The notes under the pieces: generated by a model
What the model was told of the DNA's origin: nothing
Seen by the model: the letters and a program-made list of their open reading frames with translations, nothing else
Databases searched by the model: none
Made by a program: the position numbers and the translations under genes
Origin: DASXHY01 sp036272195
Lineage (GTDB): Bacteria > Verrucomicrobiota > Verrucomicrobiia > Limisphaerales > DASXHY01
Reading direction: 5' to 3'
Assembly: GCA_036272195.1 (NCBI GenBank)
Contig: DATAZE010000062.1
Location: 62,001-126,000, forward strand
Length of the DNA stretch: 64,000 nucleotides
In this document: piece by piece, positions 27,528 to 35,793 of the stretch
Position numbering within the stretch: the first letter of the stretch is position 1
Layout of the letters: each line of letters starts with the position of its first letter

Positions 27528-27560
27528 CCGGACGCCGGGTTGAGGTAACCCGGCGTCCGG
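27528..27560 (-). terminator. Strong hairpin between LysM gene and ftsW
   Basis: Perfect 14-bp arms at 27528-27541 and 27547-27560 with a 5-base loop, starting 7 bases after the LysM gene stop on the minus strand. The stem is CCGGACGCCGGGTT. It is followed by TTCTTTGATTTTCG, a weak T-rich tract. It could end or attenuate dcw transcripts before ftsW. Downstream bases to 27465 also contain a piece of the GGGACGCCCGTGCCAC dispersed repeat. Confidence 0.65.
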
Positions 27561-27567
27561 ATAATTT

Positions 27568-28353
27568 TCAATGCGCGGGCATCGGGGATGCCGGGGCCGG
27601 CGCGGTGGTCGTCACGGGTGCCGGCGGCGGCATCGTCTCCACTGGAGCCGGTACCGGCGCGGAAGCAGCCGAGCCTGGAATTTTCAGAACTTTGCCCACC
27701 CGAATGCTGGCGGTGGTCAGGTTGTTCGCGGATTCGATCGCCTTGATGGTGACATGGAAATGCTTGGCGATGCTCGTCAGCGTGTCGCCCGATTTCACCT
27801 TATAGGTTTGTTCGCCACCACTGGCCGTGCTGTCGGTCACGCCCGGAATCGACGCGACAGCGGAAGGCGTTGGAGCCGTACCGCCCGACGGGACATGGAG
27901 CTTCTCGCCGATTTTGAGTTTCTTCGGATCGACGCCGGGGTTGGCATCGACGATTGCCTTCGTCGACACGCCGGACTTCTTCGCGATGGTCGCGAAGGTG
28001 TCACCCTTGATGACCGTGTAATCTTCGGCCGTGGGCGCGGGCGGAACCGGCGCCGGGATCGGGGCCGGCGGAACCGGCAGCGGCGGGGGCGGATTGGTGT
28101 CGGGCGGAGGCGTGACCGCCACGTTGCTTCCCAAGTCCGGCGGATTGGTCGGCAGCGACGGGGTCGCATTCGTGTCCGTGCCGGAATTATCGGCGGTGTC
28201 ATTCGGCTTGCGGCAGCCCTGGATGAGCAAGGCCATCAGCGCCATCACGCTCAAACTGATGGAAAAGAACACCGCGATTTTCAATCGCGCGCGGGCTTTA
28301 TTTTTTTGCTCCAAAAAAGAGCTTTGGGGCAGGAACGGGTTGGGATTATTCAT
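27568..28353 (-). CDS. Membrane-anchored protein with two LysM domains
   Basis: A 261-residue protein with a cytoplasmic N-terminus, a transmembrane helix or lipobox-like segment (about 25-46, ending LIQGC), a long Pro-rich spacer, and two LysM domains: YTVIKGDTFATIAKKSGVS with a second half, and TYKVKSGDTLTSIAKHFHVT. The C-terminus is Pro/Ala-rich. LysM domains bind N-acetylglucosamine in peptidoglycan. Its place inside the dcw cluster, where murD normally lies, suggests a role at the division wall; no hydrolase domain is seen. Confidence 0.85.
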   Translation of the reverse strand: MNNPNPFLPQSSFLEQKNKARARLKIAVFFSISLSVMALMALLIQGCRKPNDTADNSGTDTNATPSLPTNPPDLGSNVAVTPPPDTNPPPPLPVPPAPIPAPVPPAPTAEDYTVIKGDTFATIAKKSGVSTKAIVDANPGVDPKKLKIGEKLHVPSGGTAPTPSAVASIPGVTDSTASGGEQTYKVKSGDTLTSIAKHFHVTIKAIESANNLTTASIRVGKVLKIPGSAASAPVPAPVETMPPPAPVTTTAPAPASPMPAH

Positions 28354-28820
28354 TGGTTTGGCGCGGTTCGCGTCCTTTCTCTAATGAGGATTGAGTGATT
28401 GAGTGATTCGCCTCGTGCTTTTCCCTCAAAAAAGCACGAAACGAAAAATTAGAAATTCCGGCGTTCATCATCGGCTGACTAAAAATAGCGGTCATCTGAC
28501 CGTTTATGTGGGGGTTAACGCGGCTCCCACCCCAACTAATTGATTCCCCTGCCCTATAAAGCTTTTGGCCGCAATTCCGGGCGTTTTGAAATTCATCAAA
28601 GCTCGAACGAGCGGTAGAAAGCAAAATCTCGGCCAATCTCGCTGCAATTTTTGCCGCGTCTCTCATCGTTTTTAGCAGCGAAATTCCCGCCGTGCAAGCG
28701 GTAAAAGCGCTCTTTTCCATCTGTTTTTTCTTGTCGTTCAATTTTTGTAAAGTCTTTGGATTCGTATTGCGGGTGACGGGTTGCGTATTCCTATTTTTTG
28801 ACGCAATACGCACCATGTTT
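28354..28820. other. Gap in dcw cluster at the usual murD position
   Basis: About 470 bases between mraY and the LysM gene with no recognisable domain. A minus-strand frame (28346-28816) runs through almost all of it, but its translation is low-complexity (RNTQPVTRNTNPK, a typical repeat product), and its 3' end overlaps the start of the LysM gene. Base composition is more AT-rich than the flanks. I do not call it a gene. It may be a relic or a repeat-filled spacer. Confidence 0.55.
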
Positions 28821-30005
28821 TCACCTGATTTTCAAAGTGCTTAGGGCCATCACGGCAAACAGCACGCACAAAATGTAAAATCTCATCACGACCTGGGATT
28901 CGTACCAGCCCTTTTTCTCGAAATGATGATGGATGGGCGCCATTAAAAAAATTCTCCGACCAGCGCCGTATTTTTTTTTTGTATAACGGAACCAGCCGCG
29001 TTGCAAAATCACGGAGACGGCTTCCATCACGAACACGCCGCCGGCAATCACCAGCACAAGCGGTTGGTGAATCAAGATGGCAACCAGGCCGAGCGCGCCG
29101 CCGAGCGCGAGCGAGCCGGTGTCGCCCATGAACACTTGCGCGGGATGGCAATTGAACCACAGGAAGCCCAGCCCGGCGCCCATCATCGCCGAACAAAACA
29201 CGGTGAGTTCGCCCGCGCCGGGGACGAAAGGAATGCCGAGATATTCGGAAGCTCTGACGTTGCCCGCGAGATAGGTCAGCACCAGGAACACGGTCGAGAC
29301 GATGAGCGTGCAACCGATGGCCAGTCCATCGAGGCCGTCGGTGAGGTTCACCGCATTCGAACTGCCCACAATGGTCAAGGCGGTCAACAGGATTCCCAGC
29401 ACTGCGCCGATGGCGATGGGATATTTATAAAACGGGAGCATCAAGGTGCTGACCAAATTGAACGGAGTCGCGGTCTTGCTCTCGGGAAACTTCAGGTAGC
29501 TATGCATCGGCAAATTCCAAAGATAAAACGCGACGAACAACGCGAGGATGACTTGCACCCAGAGTTTCACCTGCGGCTTGGTGCCGCCGCCGGTCTGCTG
29601 GGTGATTTTTGCGTAATCGTCGTAGAAGCCCAGTCCCGTCAGCACGAGCACGGAAAGCAGGGTCAGTTCGATCAACGGATTCCAGGCCGCCCAAAACAGG
29701 GTGGTGAAATTGAGCACGACGATGATAAGAATGCCACCCATGGTAGGCGTGCCTTTCTTGCTCAACACGCGCGCGCCGAGTCCGCCGCCTTCCTCGGCTT
29801 TGTCCACGTAATCCTGGCCGAATTTCAATTGCTTCAGCCACAGGATCACTTTCGGTCCCAGCCACCAACTCAACAACAACGCCGTGATGGCCGCGCCCGC
29901 GCTGCGAAAGGTGATGTATTTGAACAACCGTAAAAATGAGAGACGATCGGCCCACGGTGTTCCCGCGGACCAATCGATCAATTTTTGGCTGAGGAAATAA
30001 AGCAT
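28821..30005 (-). CDS. mraY: Phospho-N-acetylmuramoyl-pentapeptide transferase
   Basis: A 394-residue polytopic membrane enzyme that makes lipid I from UDP-MurNAc-pentapeptide and undecaprenyl phosphate. Signature residues: GTPTMGGILI, GFYDDYAKI (with the paired Asp), NAVNLTDGLDGLAIG, FMGDTGSLALGG, and the C-terminal APIHHHFEKKGWYE. The length is slightly above the usual 360, with extra residues at the N-terminus. Its start overlaps the murF stop by one base. Confidence 0.97.
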   Translation of the reverse strand: MLYFLSQKLIDWSAGTPWADRLSFLRLFKYITFRSAGAAITALLLSWWLGPKVILWLKQLKFGQDYVDKAEEGGGLGARVLSKKGTPTMGGILIIVVLNFTTLFWAAWNPLIELTLLSVLVLTGLGFYDDYAKITQQTGGGTKPQVKLWVQVILALFVAFYLWNLPMHSYLKFPESKTATPFNLVSTLMLPFYKYPIAIGAVLGILLTALTIVGSSNAVNLTDGLDGLAIGCTLIVSTVFLVLTYLAGNVRASEYLGIPFVPGAGELTVFCSAMMGAGLGFLWFNCHPAQVFMGDTGSLALGGALGLVAILIHQPLVLVIAGGVFVMEAVSVILQRGWFRYTKKKYGAGRRIFLMAPIHHHFEKKGWYESQVVMRFYILCVLFAVMALSTLKIR

Positions 30006-31396
30006 CAGTTCTTCCTCCCCTCGGCGCGCAACGCCTCGGCGACACGCTCGAGACGCGCGGCGCGGGAAGCCTTGAGCAAAACCACGTCGCCGGCTTTCAC
30101 GAAACTTCTGACGGCGGACGCCGCGGAGTCCACATCCCGAAATTCAAACACGCGATTCAAGCCTGCCTCGCGCGCCGCCCGCGCGATCAAGGCGGCCATC
30201 TCGCCGATGGCGAACAGTTGCCCGACGCCGGCTTCCGCCACGCGCCGGCCTACTTCGAGATGCGCCTCTTCGCTGTGCGTGCCCAGCTCCGCCATGTCGC
30301 CGAGCACGGCCACGCGACGGCCTTTGCAAGGGATGTCCTGCAAGGTTTGCAACGCGGCCAACATCGAGTCGGCATTGGCGTTATAAGCGTCATCGAGCAC
30401 GCGCACGCCGTTGGATTCCCAAAGTTGCATGCGCATTTTCGGCGGCTGACATTCGACGAGGCCGCGTTCGATTTCCGCGCGGCTCAAGCCCATTTCAGCG
30501 CCCACGGCCATGGCCAAAAGGGCGTTCATGACCTGGTGCCGGCCCAGCAAATTGATCCGGTAATCGCCCGAGAAATCCGCGCCCGGAGCATCCACGCGAA
30601 AGGCCACGCCCTGGTTCGCCATGCGAATGTGGCTCGCGCGCCAGTCATTTTTTTCGCCAAGTCCCACGCGCACCGCCCGCGCCTGCGCCCGATGAAGAAT
30701 TTGCGGCGTCCACTCGCTGTCGCCGTTCATGAACAACACGCCGCCGGCGGGAAGCTGCTCGGCGAGCGTACCTTCCTCCTGCGCCACACCGGCGAGATCG
30801 TTGAAAAATTCCAGATGCTCACGGCCGATGTTCGTGATGACCCCCATGCGCGGCTGGACCATGCCGAGGAGCGGCGCGAGTTCGCCCGGGTGGTTAGTGC
30901 CCACTTCCATCACGCCGGCTTCGTGTTTTTTTTCCAGCCGCAGCAACGTGAGCGGGACACCGATATCGTTGTTAAAGCTCGCTTCGCTCCAGACGGTGGC
31001 GAGTTTTTGGCGCAGGATGGACGCGAGCAATTCCTTGGTGGTTGTTTTCCCATTCGAACCGCCGACGGCGACGACCGGCAGGGAAAAATCGCTGCGGTAG
31101 CGGGCGGCAACCTGCCCCAGCGCCTTGCGCGTGTTTTCGACCACGATGACGGCGCATTTCGGCAAGCTGGCTGGAACTTTGCTGGCTTCGACCATAACTG
31201 CGGCGACACCCTTTTGGGTCACGTCGCGCAAAAATCCGTGTCCATCATGGCGCTCGCCCGTGAGCGCGATGAACAGATCACCCGGCTGGGAAGCACGCGA
31301 GTCCGTGTTGACACGTTTGACCAGCGTGTCCCGCGATCCCGCCGCCAGTTTCCCGGCGCATGCTCCCAAAATAAATTCCACGTTTCGAGTTTCCAC
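30005..31396 (-). CDS. murF: UDP-MurNAc-tripeptide--D-Ala-D-Ala ligase
   Basis: A 463-residue Mur ligase. The N-terminal domain binds UDP-MurNAc, the middle has the ATP site VVAVGGSNGKTTTKELLA and MEVGTNHPGELAPL, and the C-terminal domain has VLDDAYNANADSMLAAL and RRVAVLGDMAELG, all typical of MurF. It adds the D-Ala-D-Ala made by the Ddl of this cluster. It is the only Mur ligase of the four (C, D, E, F) found here. It starts 27 bases after ftsI, where murE would normally intervene. Confidence 0.97.
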   Translation of the reverse strand: METRNVEFILGACAGKLAAGSRDTLVKRVNTDSRASQPGDLFIALTGERHDGHGFLRDVTQKGVAAVMVEASKVPASLPKCAVIVVENTRKALGQVAARYRSDFSLPVVAVGGSNGKTTTKELLASILRQKLATVWSEASFNNDIGVPLTLLRLEKKHEAGVMEVGTNHPGELAPLLGMVQPRMGVITNIGREHLEFFNDLAGVAQEEGTLAEQLPAGGVLFMNGDSEWTPQILHRAQARAVRVGLGEKNDWRASHIRMANQGVAFRVDAPGADFSGDYRINLLGRHQVMNALLAMAVGAEMGLSRAEIERGLVECQPPKMRMQLWESNGVRVLDDAYNANADSMLAALQTLQDIPCKGRRVAVLGDMAELGTHSEEAHLEVGRRVAEAGVGQLFAIGEMAALIARAAREAGLNRVFEFRDVDSAASAVRSFVKAGDVVLLKASRAARLERVAEALRAEGRKN

Positions 31397-31423
31397 GGTT
31401 CACTTCAAAAGTATTCCCGCCCG

Positions 31424-33325
31424 CTATTGCGCGCGCACCGGCGGTTTGGTTTTGTCCACCGCCTGCGCCAGCACGTCAGGACGGCCAGTAGGCGCGTCTT
31501 CGATGTCCGGCTTGATGTTCAAATAATTGGCGGCGCGCTCGGCGATTTCCCGGAACACGGGCGCGGCGACCTGTCCGCCGTAATAACCTTCCTTCGGCTC
31601 ATCCAGCACAATCGAGATGACCAACTCCGGATTGTCCGCCGGGAAAAATCCGATGAATGAGGAAACATATTTCCCGTGCACATATTCGCCGCCCTCGACT
31701 TTTTGCGCGGTGCCGGTTTTGCCGGCCACGGTGTAATGTTCCATCGCGGCCTTGGCCGCCGTGCCGTCCGAAGAAACCACCGTCTTCAACGCTTCAATCA
31801 TTTGTTTATCCGCGTCATCGCTGATGATTCGGTGAACGGACTGCGGCGAATAACGTACCACTGCGTTGCCGGCCGAGTCCTCCAACCGCTTCACCAACAT
31901 CGGGCGCATCAGCACACCGTCGTTCGCAATGGCGCACATGGCCATCGCCATTTGCAACCGCGTGACGGCGATGCCCTGGCCCATGGGGATTTGCGCCACG
32001 GAAACTTTGCTCCAATTCTTAACCGGCCGCGAGATGCCGACGACCTCGCCCGGCAGCGGAAGGCCGGTGCGCGCGCCGAAACCGTAATTGGAAATATAAC
32101 TGTAAAGCCGGTCTTCGCCCATTTTGATTCCGACTTTCGCCGCGCCGATGTTGGAAGACTTCGTTATGATTTGTTCGACGGACAATGCCCCGTAGGGTTC
32201 ATGGTCGTGCAACACGCGGCCGGCAAACGGAAAATGCCCGTTCTCACAATCAAACATGTCGTTGAGCGTGACGAGGTGATCGTTCAGCGCGCCGGAAATA
32301 ACGACGATCTTGAACGTCGAACCTGGCTCAACGACGTCGGTCACGATGCGATTGCGCCGCGAATCCGCGGGGGCTGCGCCAGGATTATTGGGATCGAAAT
32401 TCGGCAGCGTGGCCATCGCCACGATTTCGCCGGTCTTCGGGCGAATGGCGATTCCCGAGATGCTGATGGGCGTGTGTTTTTCCATCGCGTCCGCCAGCGC
32501 GGTCTCCATGATATTTTGAACCACGGAATCGATGGTGAGCACGACGTTGAGGCCGTCGCGCGCGCCCAAATCCTGTTCGCGCAGCGAAACCAATTCCCGC
32601 CCGCGCCGGTCCGTCTCGGTCAAGCGCCAGCCGGGAACGCCGCTGAGTTTTTCATCCATCGTCTTTTCAATGCCATCCGTGCCGACGATCTCTGAGACGA
32701 CGTTGCTGTTGATATCAACATCCTCGGTCTGCGCGTAACCCAGCACATGCGCGGCGAGGGCCTGGTTCGGATAAACACGAATCGGAAAATCCTCGGCGAA
32801 GATGGCTTTTTGCCGCAAGGCGCGATACGACGCCTGCTCGGTCTTACTCAGTTTTTTCTCGTCGATTCCAAACGTCAGATTGGTCATGGCGCCCTGGATT
32901 TTATTCCAGGCATCCATGGGCACGCGCTGCTTGATGCGGACGTATTGCACCAGATTGGTTTCGCCTTTGTCAGTCAGACGCGTGCGCGTGGCGAGCCGTT
33001 GATAAAGCGCGCGGTCGTTCACCTGGAGCAACGGCGCCAATGCGCGTGCAACGACATCCGCCTGACGCTCGTTCATCAGTGACGGGTCGGCGCAAACGGT
33101 CTTGGCAAACGTGCTGGTGGCGAGGACATTTCCCTTGGCATCCAGGATATCTCCGCGGCGTGGCTCGAAGACGAACTCACGGCGGGTATTCGACTCGGCC
33201 TTGGCGCTGAGTTCATCGTGGCGCAGGCATTGCAAATCGACCAGGCGATAGCCCAGCCCGCTGAAGGCCGCCCCAAGGAGCAGCCCCAGCAGGAGCAGTT
33301 TTCGAAATTGCAGTCGTTTGGCCAT
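31424..33325 (-). CDS. ftsI: Division transpeptidase FtsI (PBP3-type)
   Basis: A 633-residue class B penicillin-binding protein. One transmembrane helix near the N-terminus (LLLLGLLLGAAFSGLGYRLV) is followed by a pedestal domain and the transpeptidase domain. Active-site motifs: SxxK in PGSTFKIV, SxN in TKSSNIGAAK, and KTGT in AGKTGTAQK. No PASTA domains. It cross-links septal peptidoglycan with FtsW. The 425 bases between ftsL and this gene are unusual: they contain two related hairpins and an inverted repeat just before the start. Confidence 0.96.
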   Translation of the reverse strand: MAKRLQFRKLLLLGLLLGAAFSGLGYRLVDLQCLRHDELSAKAESNTRREFVFEPRRGDILDAKGNVLATSTFAKTVCADPSLMNERQADVVARALAPLLQVNDRALYQRLATRTRLTDKGETNLVQYVRIKQRVPMDAWNKIQGAMTNLTFGIDEKKLSKTEQASYRALRQKAIFAEDFPIRVYPNQALAAHVLGYAQTEDVDINSNVVSEIVGTDGIEKTMDEKLSGVPGWRLTETDRRGRELVSLREQDLGARDGLNVVLTIDSVVQNIMETALADAMEKHTPISISGIAIRPKTGEIVAMATLPNFDPNNPGAAPADSRRNRIVTDVVEPGSTFKIVVISGALNDHLVTLNDMFDCENGHFPFAGRVLHDHEPYGALSVEQIITKSSNIGAAKVGIKMGEDRLYSYISNYGFGARTGLPLPGEVVGISRPVKNWSKVSVAQIPMGQGIAVTRLQMAMAMCAIANDGVLMRPMLVKRLEDSAGNAVVRYSPQSVHRIISDDADKQMIEALKTVVSSDGTAAKAAMEHYTVAGKTGTAQKVEGGEYVHGKYVSSFIGFFPADNPELVISIVLDEPKEGYYGGQVAAPVFREIAERAANYLNIKPDIEDAPTGRPDVLAQAVDKTKPPVRAQ

Positions 33326-33332
33326 TTAATGC

Positions 33333-33386
33333 GGTTTCGAGTTTTCGGTTCCGAGTTTCGAGTTCGGATTTCGAAAACTCGAAACC
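33333..33386. repeat. Inverted repeat in ftsI leader
   Basis: Perfect 15-base arms GGTTTCGAGTTTTCG (33333-33347) and its complement (33372-33386) flank 24 bases rich in the same TTTCGAGTT unit. A related element with TTTCGGG/TTTCGAG units lies at 37712-37786. The repeat begins 8 bases before the ftsI start codon on the minus strand, so the mRNA leader would fold into a long hairpin covering the ribosome approach. Confidence 0.7.
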
Positions 33387-33390
33387 ATGT

Positions 33391-33553
33391 AAAAAAACCG
33401 ACCGCCCGTGGCGATCGGTTCCTCACTTCCGACGGCGTCACGAGCGGCGGTTAAATTTTTCATTTGCTTCAGCGCTTCAGTTTCTGGTCATTCCTCAAAG
33501 CTCGCCGGCCGCCCGCGGCGATCGGTTCCTCTCCGACGGCGTCACGGGCGGCG
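33391..33553 (-). ncRNA. Tandem structured hairpins between ftsL and ftsI
   Basis: Two imperfect copies of a roughly 50-base element (33505-33553 and 33398-33450), about 54 bases apart. Both contain GTGACGCCGTCGGA and GAGGAACCGATCGCC and differ at few positions. Each can fold with an outer stem (copy 1: CCGCCCG/CGGGCGG; copy 2: 9 bp, CCGCTCGTG/CACGGGCGG) and an inner stem GTCGG/CCGAT around an A/G-rich loop. Copy 2 is followed by seven Ts, as in an intrinsic terminator. Position and conservation suggest a leader attenuator for ftsI and the downstream genes, or a tandem repeat. I cannot match it to a named RNA family. Confidence 0.45.
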
Positions 33554-33565
33554 GCGAAAAATTAT

Positions 33566-33754
33566 TCAATCATGAAATCGCTGCAAAACCGGCGTGTGCG
33601 GCGATGACAAGGAGGCGGTCGACAATGCCCGCCAAAAATCCCTGGTCCGCAGCACCGCGACCCGTTTTTTGCGCGAGCGCGGCGCTGGCGGCGCCCCGGC
33701 GTCCTTCGGACCCGGTTCCAACCAGGCACTTTGTTTTTGAAAAATCGTTTTCAT
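33566..33754 (-). CDS. Possible 62-residue product coupled to ftsL
   Basis: The start ATG overlaps the ftsL stop as ATGA, and the frame runs 62 codons (MKTIFQKQSAWLEPGPKDAG onward), ending RFHD. The product is basic, with no recognisable domain or membrane helix, and its middle (APPAPRSRKKR) is low-complexity. The coupling to ftsL is suggestive, but base composition and lack of homology that I can recall make it doubtful. Confidence 0.25.
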   Translation of the reverse strand: MKTIFQKQSAWLEPGPKDAGAPPAPRSRKKRVAVLRTRDFWRALSTASLSSPHTPVLQRFHD

Positions 33755-34131
33755 TCGTTCATGGCAACCGGCACGCCTTGCCGCGCGGCCAGTTCCCGTT
33801 GCGTCCGGCTTGATTCCGTTGCCGGCTCTTTCAGGTACCAGACCTGCGAGGGCTGCGGCGGCACCAGGCCGAGGTTCAGTTCCTTGATGCGCGCTTCGAG
33901 AAACGGCGGCGAACGCATAAACGCCATCTGCCGGCGCAATTTTTCATTCTGATCCTGCAAATCCTTCAAATGAATCTCGCGCTTGCGGATTTGCTGGCCG
34001 AGATCGTAAATCTGGTTTTTCTGCCAAACGTAGCCCACGCCCGAGCCGCCGATGAGCAGGCAAAGCAAAAACGCCTTCAGCGCCGGTCCAAACCGGATCG
34101 CCGCCGACTGATGCTTTCGATTCTTTGCCAT
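33751..34131 (-). CDS. ftsL: FtsL-like division protein
   Basis: A 126-residue bitopic protein from ATG 34131 (MAKNRKHQSAAIRFGPALK). It has a short basic cytoplasmic end, one transmembrane helix (AFLLCLLIGGSGVGYVWQ), and a heptad-rich coiled coil (IYDLGQQIRKREIHLKDL to about residue 85). This is the layout of FtsL, which pairs with FtsB and FtsQ. The identification rests on position between rsmH and ftsI and on layout, because FtsL sequences are poorly conserved. An upstream in-frame ATG at 34167 overlaps rsmH and adds repeat-like residues (KFKIGNRKFE). Confidence 0.8.
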   Translation of the reverse strand: MAKNRKHQSAAIRFGPALKAFLLCLLIGGSGVGYVWQKNQIYDLGQQIRKREIHLKDLQDQNEKLRRQMAFMRSPPFLEARIKELNLGLVPPQPSQVWYLKEPATESSRTQRELAARQGVPVAMNE

Positions 34132-34153
34132 TTCAAACTTCCGATTTCCGATT

Positions 34154-35086
34154 TTAAATTTTCTCAAACACCCGCAATTGCGCGCTGCGGCTGCGCGGGT
34201 TCTCCGCCAGTTCCGCCTCGCCCGGCGTGATGGCCTTGCGACTCACGATCTCCAACTCGGGCGCGCGCGGTTGGCGCAGCTCGGGGACGTCCACTCCTCC
34301 AGCAAACGTGTAGTCCCGCGCGCCCGCGCGCCCGAAATCTTTCACCACTCGATCTTCCAATGAGTGGAACGTAATCACCGCCAGCCGCCCGCCGGGCTTC
34401 AAAATTTTCATCGCGGCTTCGAGCCCGCGTTTCAAAGAGCCGATCTCGTCGTTCACCGCGATGCGCAACGCCTGAAAAACCTTCGTCGCCGGATGCGCCT
34501 TGCGCCCGTGCCGCGGCGAAATTCTCTCGATTAATTCCGCCAATTGCCGCGTTGTTTCGAACCGCCGTGTTTCGCGATCGTGAACAATCGCCTTCGCAAA
34601 TCGGCGCGAATCCCGTTCGCCGCCGTATTCCCAAAAAATCCGGGCCAGCTCTTCCACGCCGGCGTTGTTCACCAGTTCGGCGGCGGTCAAGGCCTGGCGT
34701 GAGTCCATGCGCATTTCCAGCGGGCCTTCCTGCTGAAAACTGAACCCCCGCTCGGCCACGTCCAGTTGCGGCGAACTCACACCCAAATCAAAGAGCACCC
34801 CGTCACAACTTTCCGGCGCGATCCAATCGGCCAAGTCCCCAAAATTTCCGCGCCGGATTTCAAAGCGCCCGGCAAACGGCTCCAGCCGCCGCTTCGCCGC
34901 CTCAACGGCGTCGCCATCGCGATCGCATCCAGACAACCATCCAGTCGGCGAACTCGTGGCCAACATGGCTTCCGCGTGTCCAGCCCCACCGAGGGTTCCG
35001 TCGGCGTACCGTCCGCCCGGCTTCGGCTTCAGCGCGTCCAGCACCTCCGCCGTCATCACTGTTTTGTGAACGAACTCGGGTGACAC
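34154..35086 (-). CDS. rsmH: 16S rRNA m4C1402 methyltransferase
   Basis: A 310-residue enzyme (also called MraW) that methylates N4 of C1402 in 16S rRNA using S-adenosylmethionine. The start HKTVMTAEVLDAL, the AdoMet loop DGTLGGAGHAEAML, FDLGVSSPQLD, the substrate part PLEMRMDSRQALTAAELVN and the end VITFHSLEDRVVKDF are family hallmarks. The gene follows the hypothetical gene at 35105 by 18 bases in the dcw cluster. Confidence 0.97.
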   Translation of the reverse strand: MSPEFVHKTVMTAEVLDALKPKPGGRYADGTLGGAGHAEAMLATSSPTGWLSGCDRDGDAVEAAKRRLEPFAGRFEIRRGNFGDLADWIAPESCDGVLFDLGVSSPQLDVAERGFSFQQEGPLEMRMDSRQALTAAELVNNAGVEELARIFWEYGGERDSRRFAKAIVHDRETRRFETTRQLAELIERISPRHGRKAHPATKVFQALRIAVNDEIGSLKRGLEAAMKILKPGGRLAVITFHSLEDRVVKDFGRAGARDYTFAGGVDVPELRQPRAPELEIVSRKAITPGEAELAENPRSRSAQLRVFEKI

Positions 35087-35104
35087 GCATTAGTTCCTCT
35101 CCGG

Positions 35105-35791
35105 TTAATGTTTGCCCAATAATCTTTCGCCTAAATATTCCCAGGCAGTGGTCGGCGGCGGCAGTTCGGGTATGGCCATGGCCGCGGCCGAGGCTTCCAC
35201 CACAGCGGGAGCTGCCGGCGTGGGATTCGGACGACGTGCTTTTGCAGGCACGATTTCCACGTCCGTTTCGCTTAAATCATTTCGCATCACTTTGATGTTA
35301 TCCAACGAAAGCTCACCCTGGACGGGCGCTTTGTTAAAACGCGGCACGGTCGTTTTGGGTTCCGCCGGCTTCCGGCTGCCCAACCACACCAGCGGGTTGA
35401 TTTTTTTCAACCAGCCGTCGACCACCAGTTTTGGTTTTGCCGCTGCCACCGGCTCGGGATTTCGCGCCCGAGCCTCGATCTTCGCGCCGAGGACGGGCAG
35501 CGCCTGCGTCTTTTTCAATTTGGCCGCGGCCAGTTCCGCGGGAGTCAATTTCGCCAATCCCGCACTTGCCGGCGGGACGCCGGCGCCCCCAGGCACCGCC
35601 GCGATTTCGGCGGGCGTGAGTTTTGGCAATTGCGGTTCGCGCTCGGACGGCTCCTCGTGCGACCGCGAAGTGAATGGATTCTTCGACGATTCAAATTTCG
35701 GCAGCGCGCCCTTTTGCAATTGGTAACGCGCGCCGGAATTATTCAAACCGACGAGACTCTTTCCCGTTCTTAATAATTTTCCTAGGCTCAT
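35105..35791 (-). CDS. Unknown dcw protein between mraZ and rsmH
   Basis: A 228-residue protein starting at ATG 35791, 2 bases after the mraZ stop, so it is clearly in the operon. No known domain is recognised. It is rich in Pro, Ala, Lys and Glu and looks mostly disordered. There are two similar segments (PKLTPAEIAAVPG and AKLTPAELAAAKL). Between them lies GGAGVPPASAG, encoded by GC-rich palindromic DNA of the dispersed repeat type, so part of the protein may be repeat-derived. The C-terminus (TTAWEYLGERLLGKH) looks helical. The opening (GKLLRTGKSLVGL) is conserved-looking and may be a functional motif. Role unknown. Confidence 0.75.
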   Translation of the reverse strand: MSLGKLLRTGKSLVGLNNSGARYQLQKGALPKFESSKNPFTSRSHEEPSEREPQLPKLTPAEIAAVPGGAGVPPASAGLAKLTPAELAAAKLKKTQALPVLGAKIEARARNPEPVAAAKPKLVVDGWLKKINPLVWLGSRKPAEPKTTVPRFNKAPVQGELSLDNIKVMRNDLSETDVEIVPAKARRPNPTPAAPAVVEASAAAMAIPELPPPTTAWEYLGERLLGKH

Positions 35792-35793
35792 GG

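Noticed and set aside
28346..28816. 156-codon frame in the gap before mraY
   Set aside because: The product is repeat-like (RNTQPVTRNTN), overlaps the LysM gene start and does not resemble MurD or any Mur ligase.
33505..33553. Tandem hairpins as a guanidine-II (mini-ykkC) riboswitch
   Set aside because: Those have two small stems with ACGR loops; the loops here are A/G-rich and the downstream genes are for cell division.
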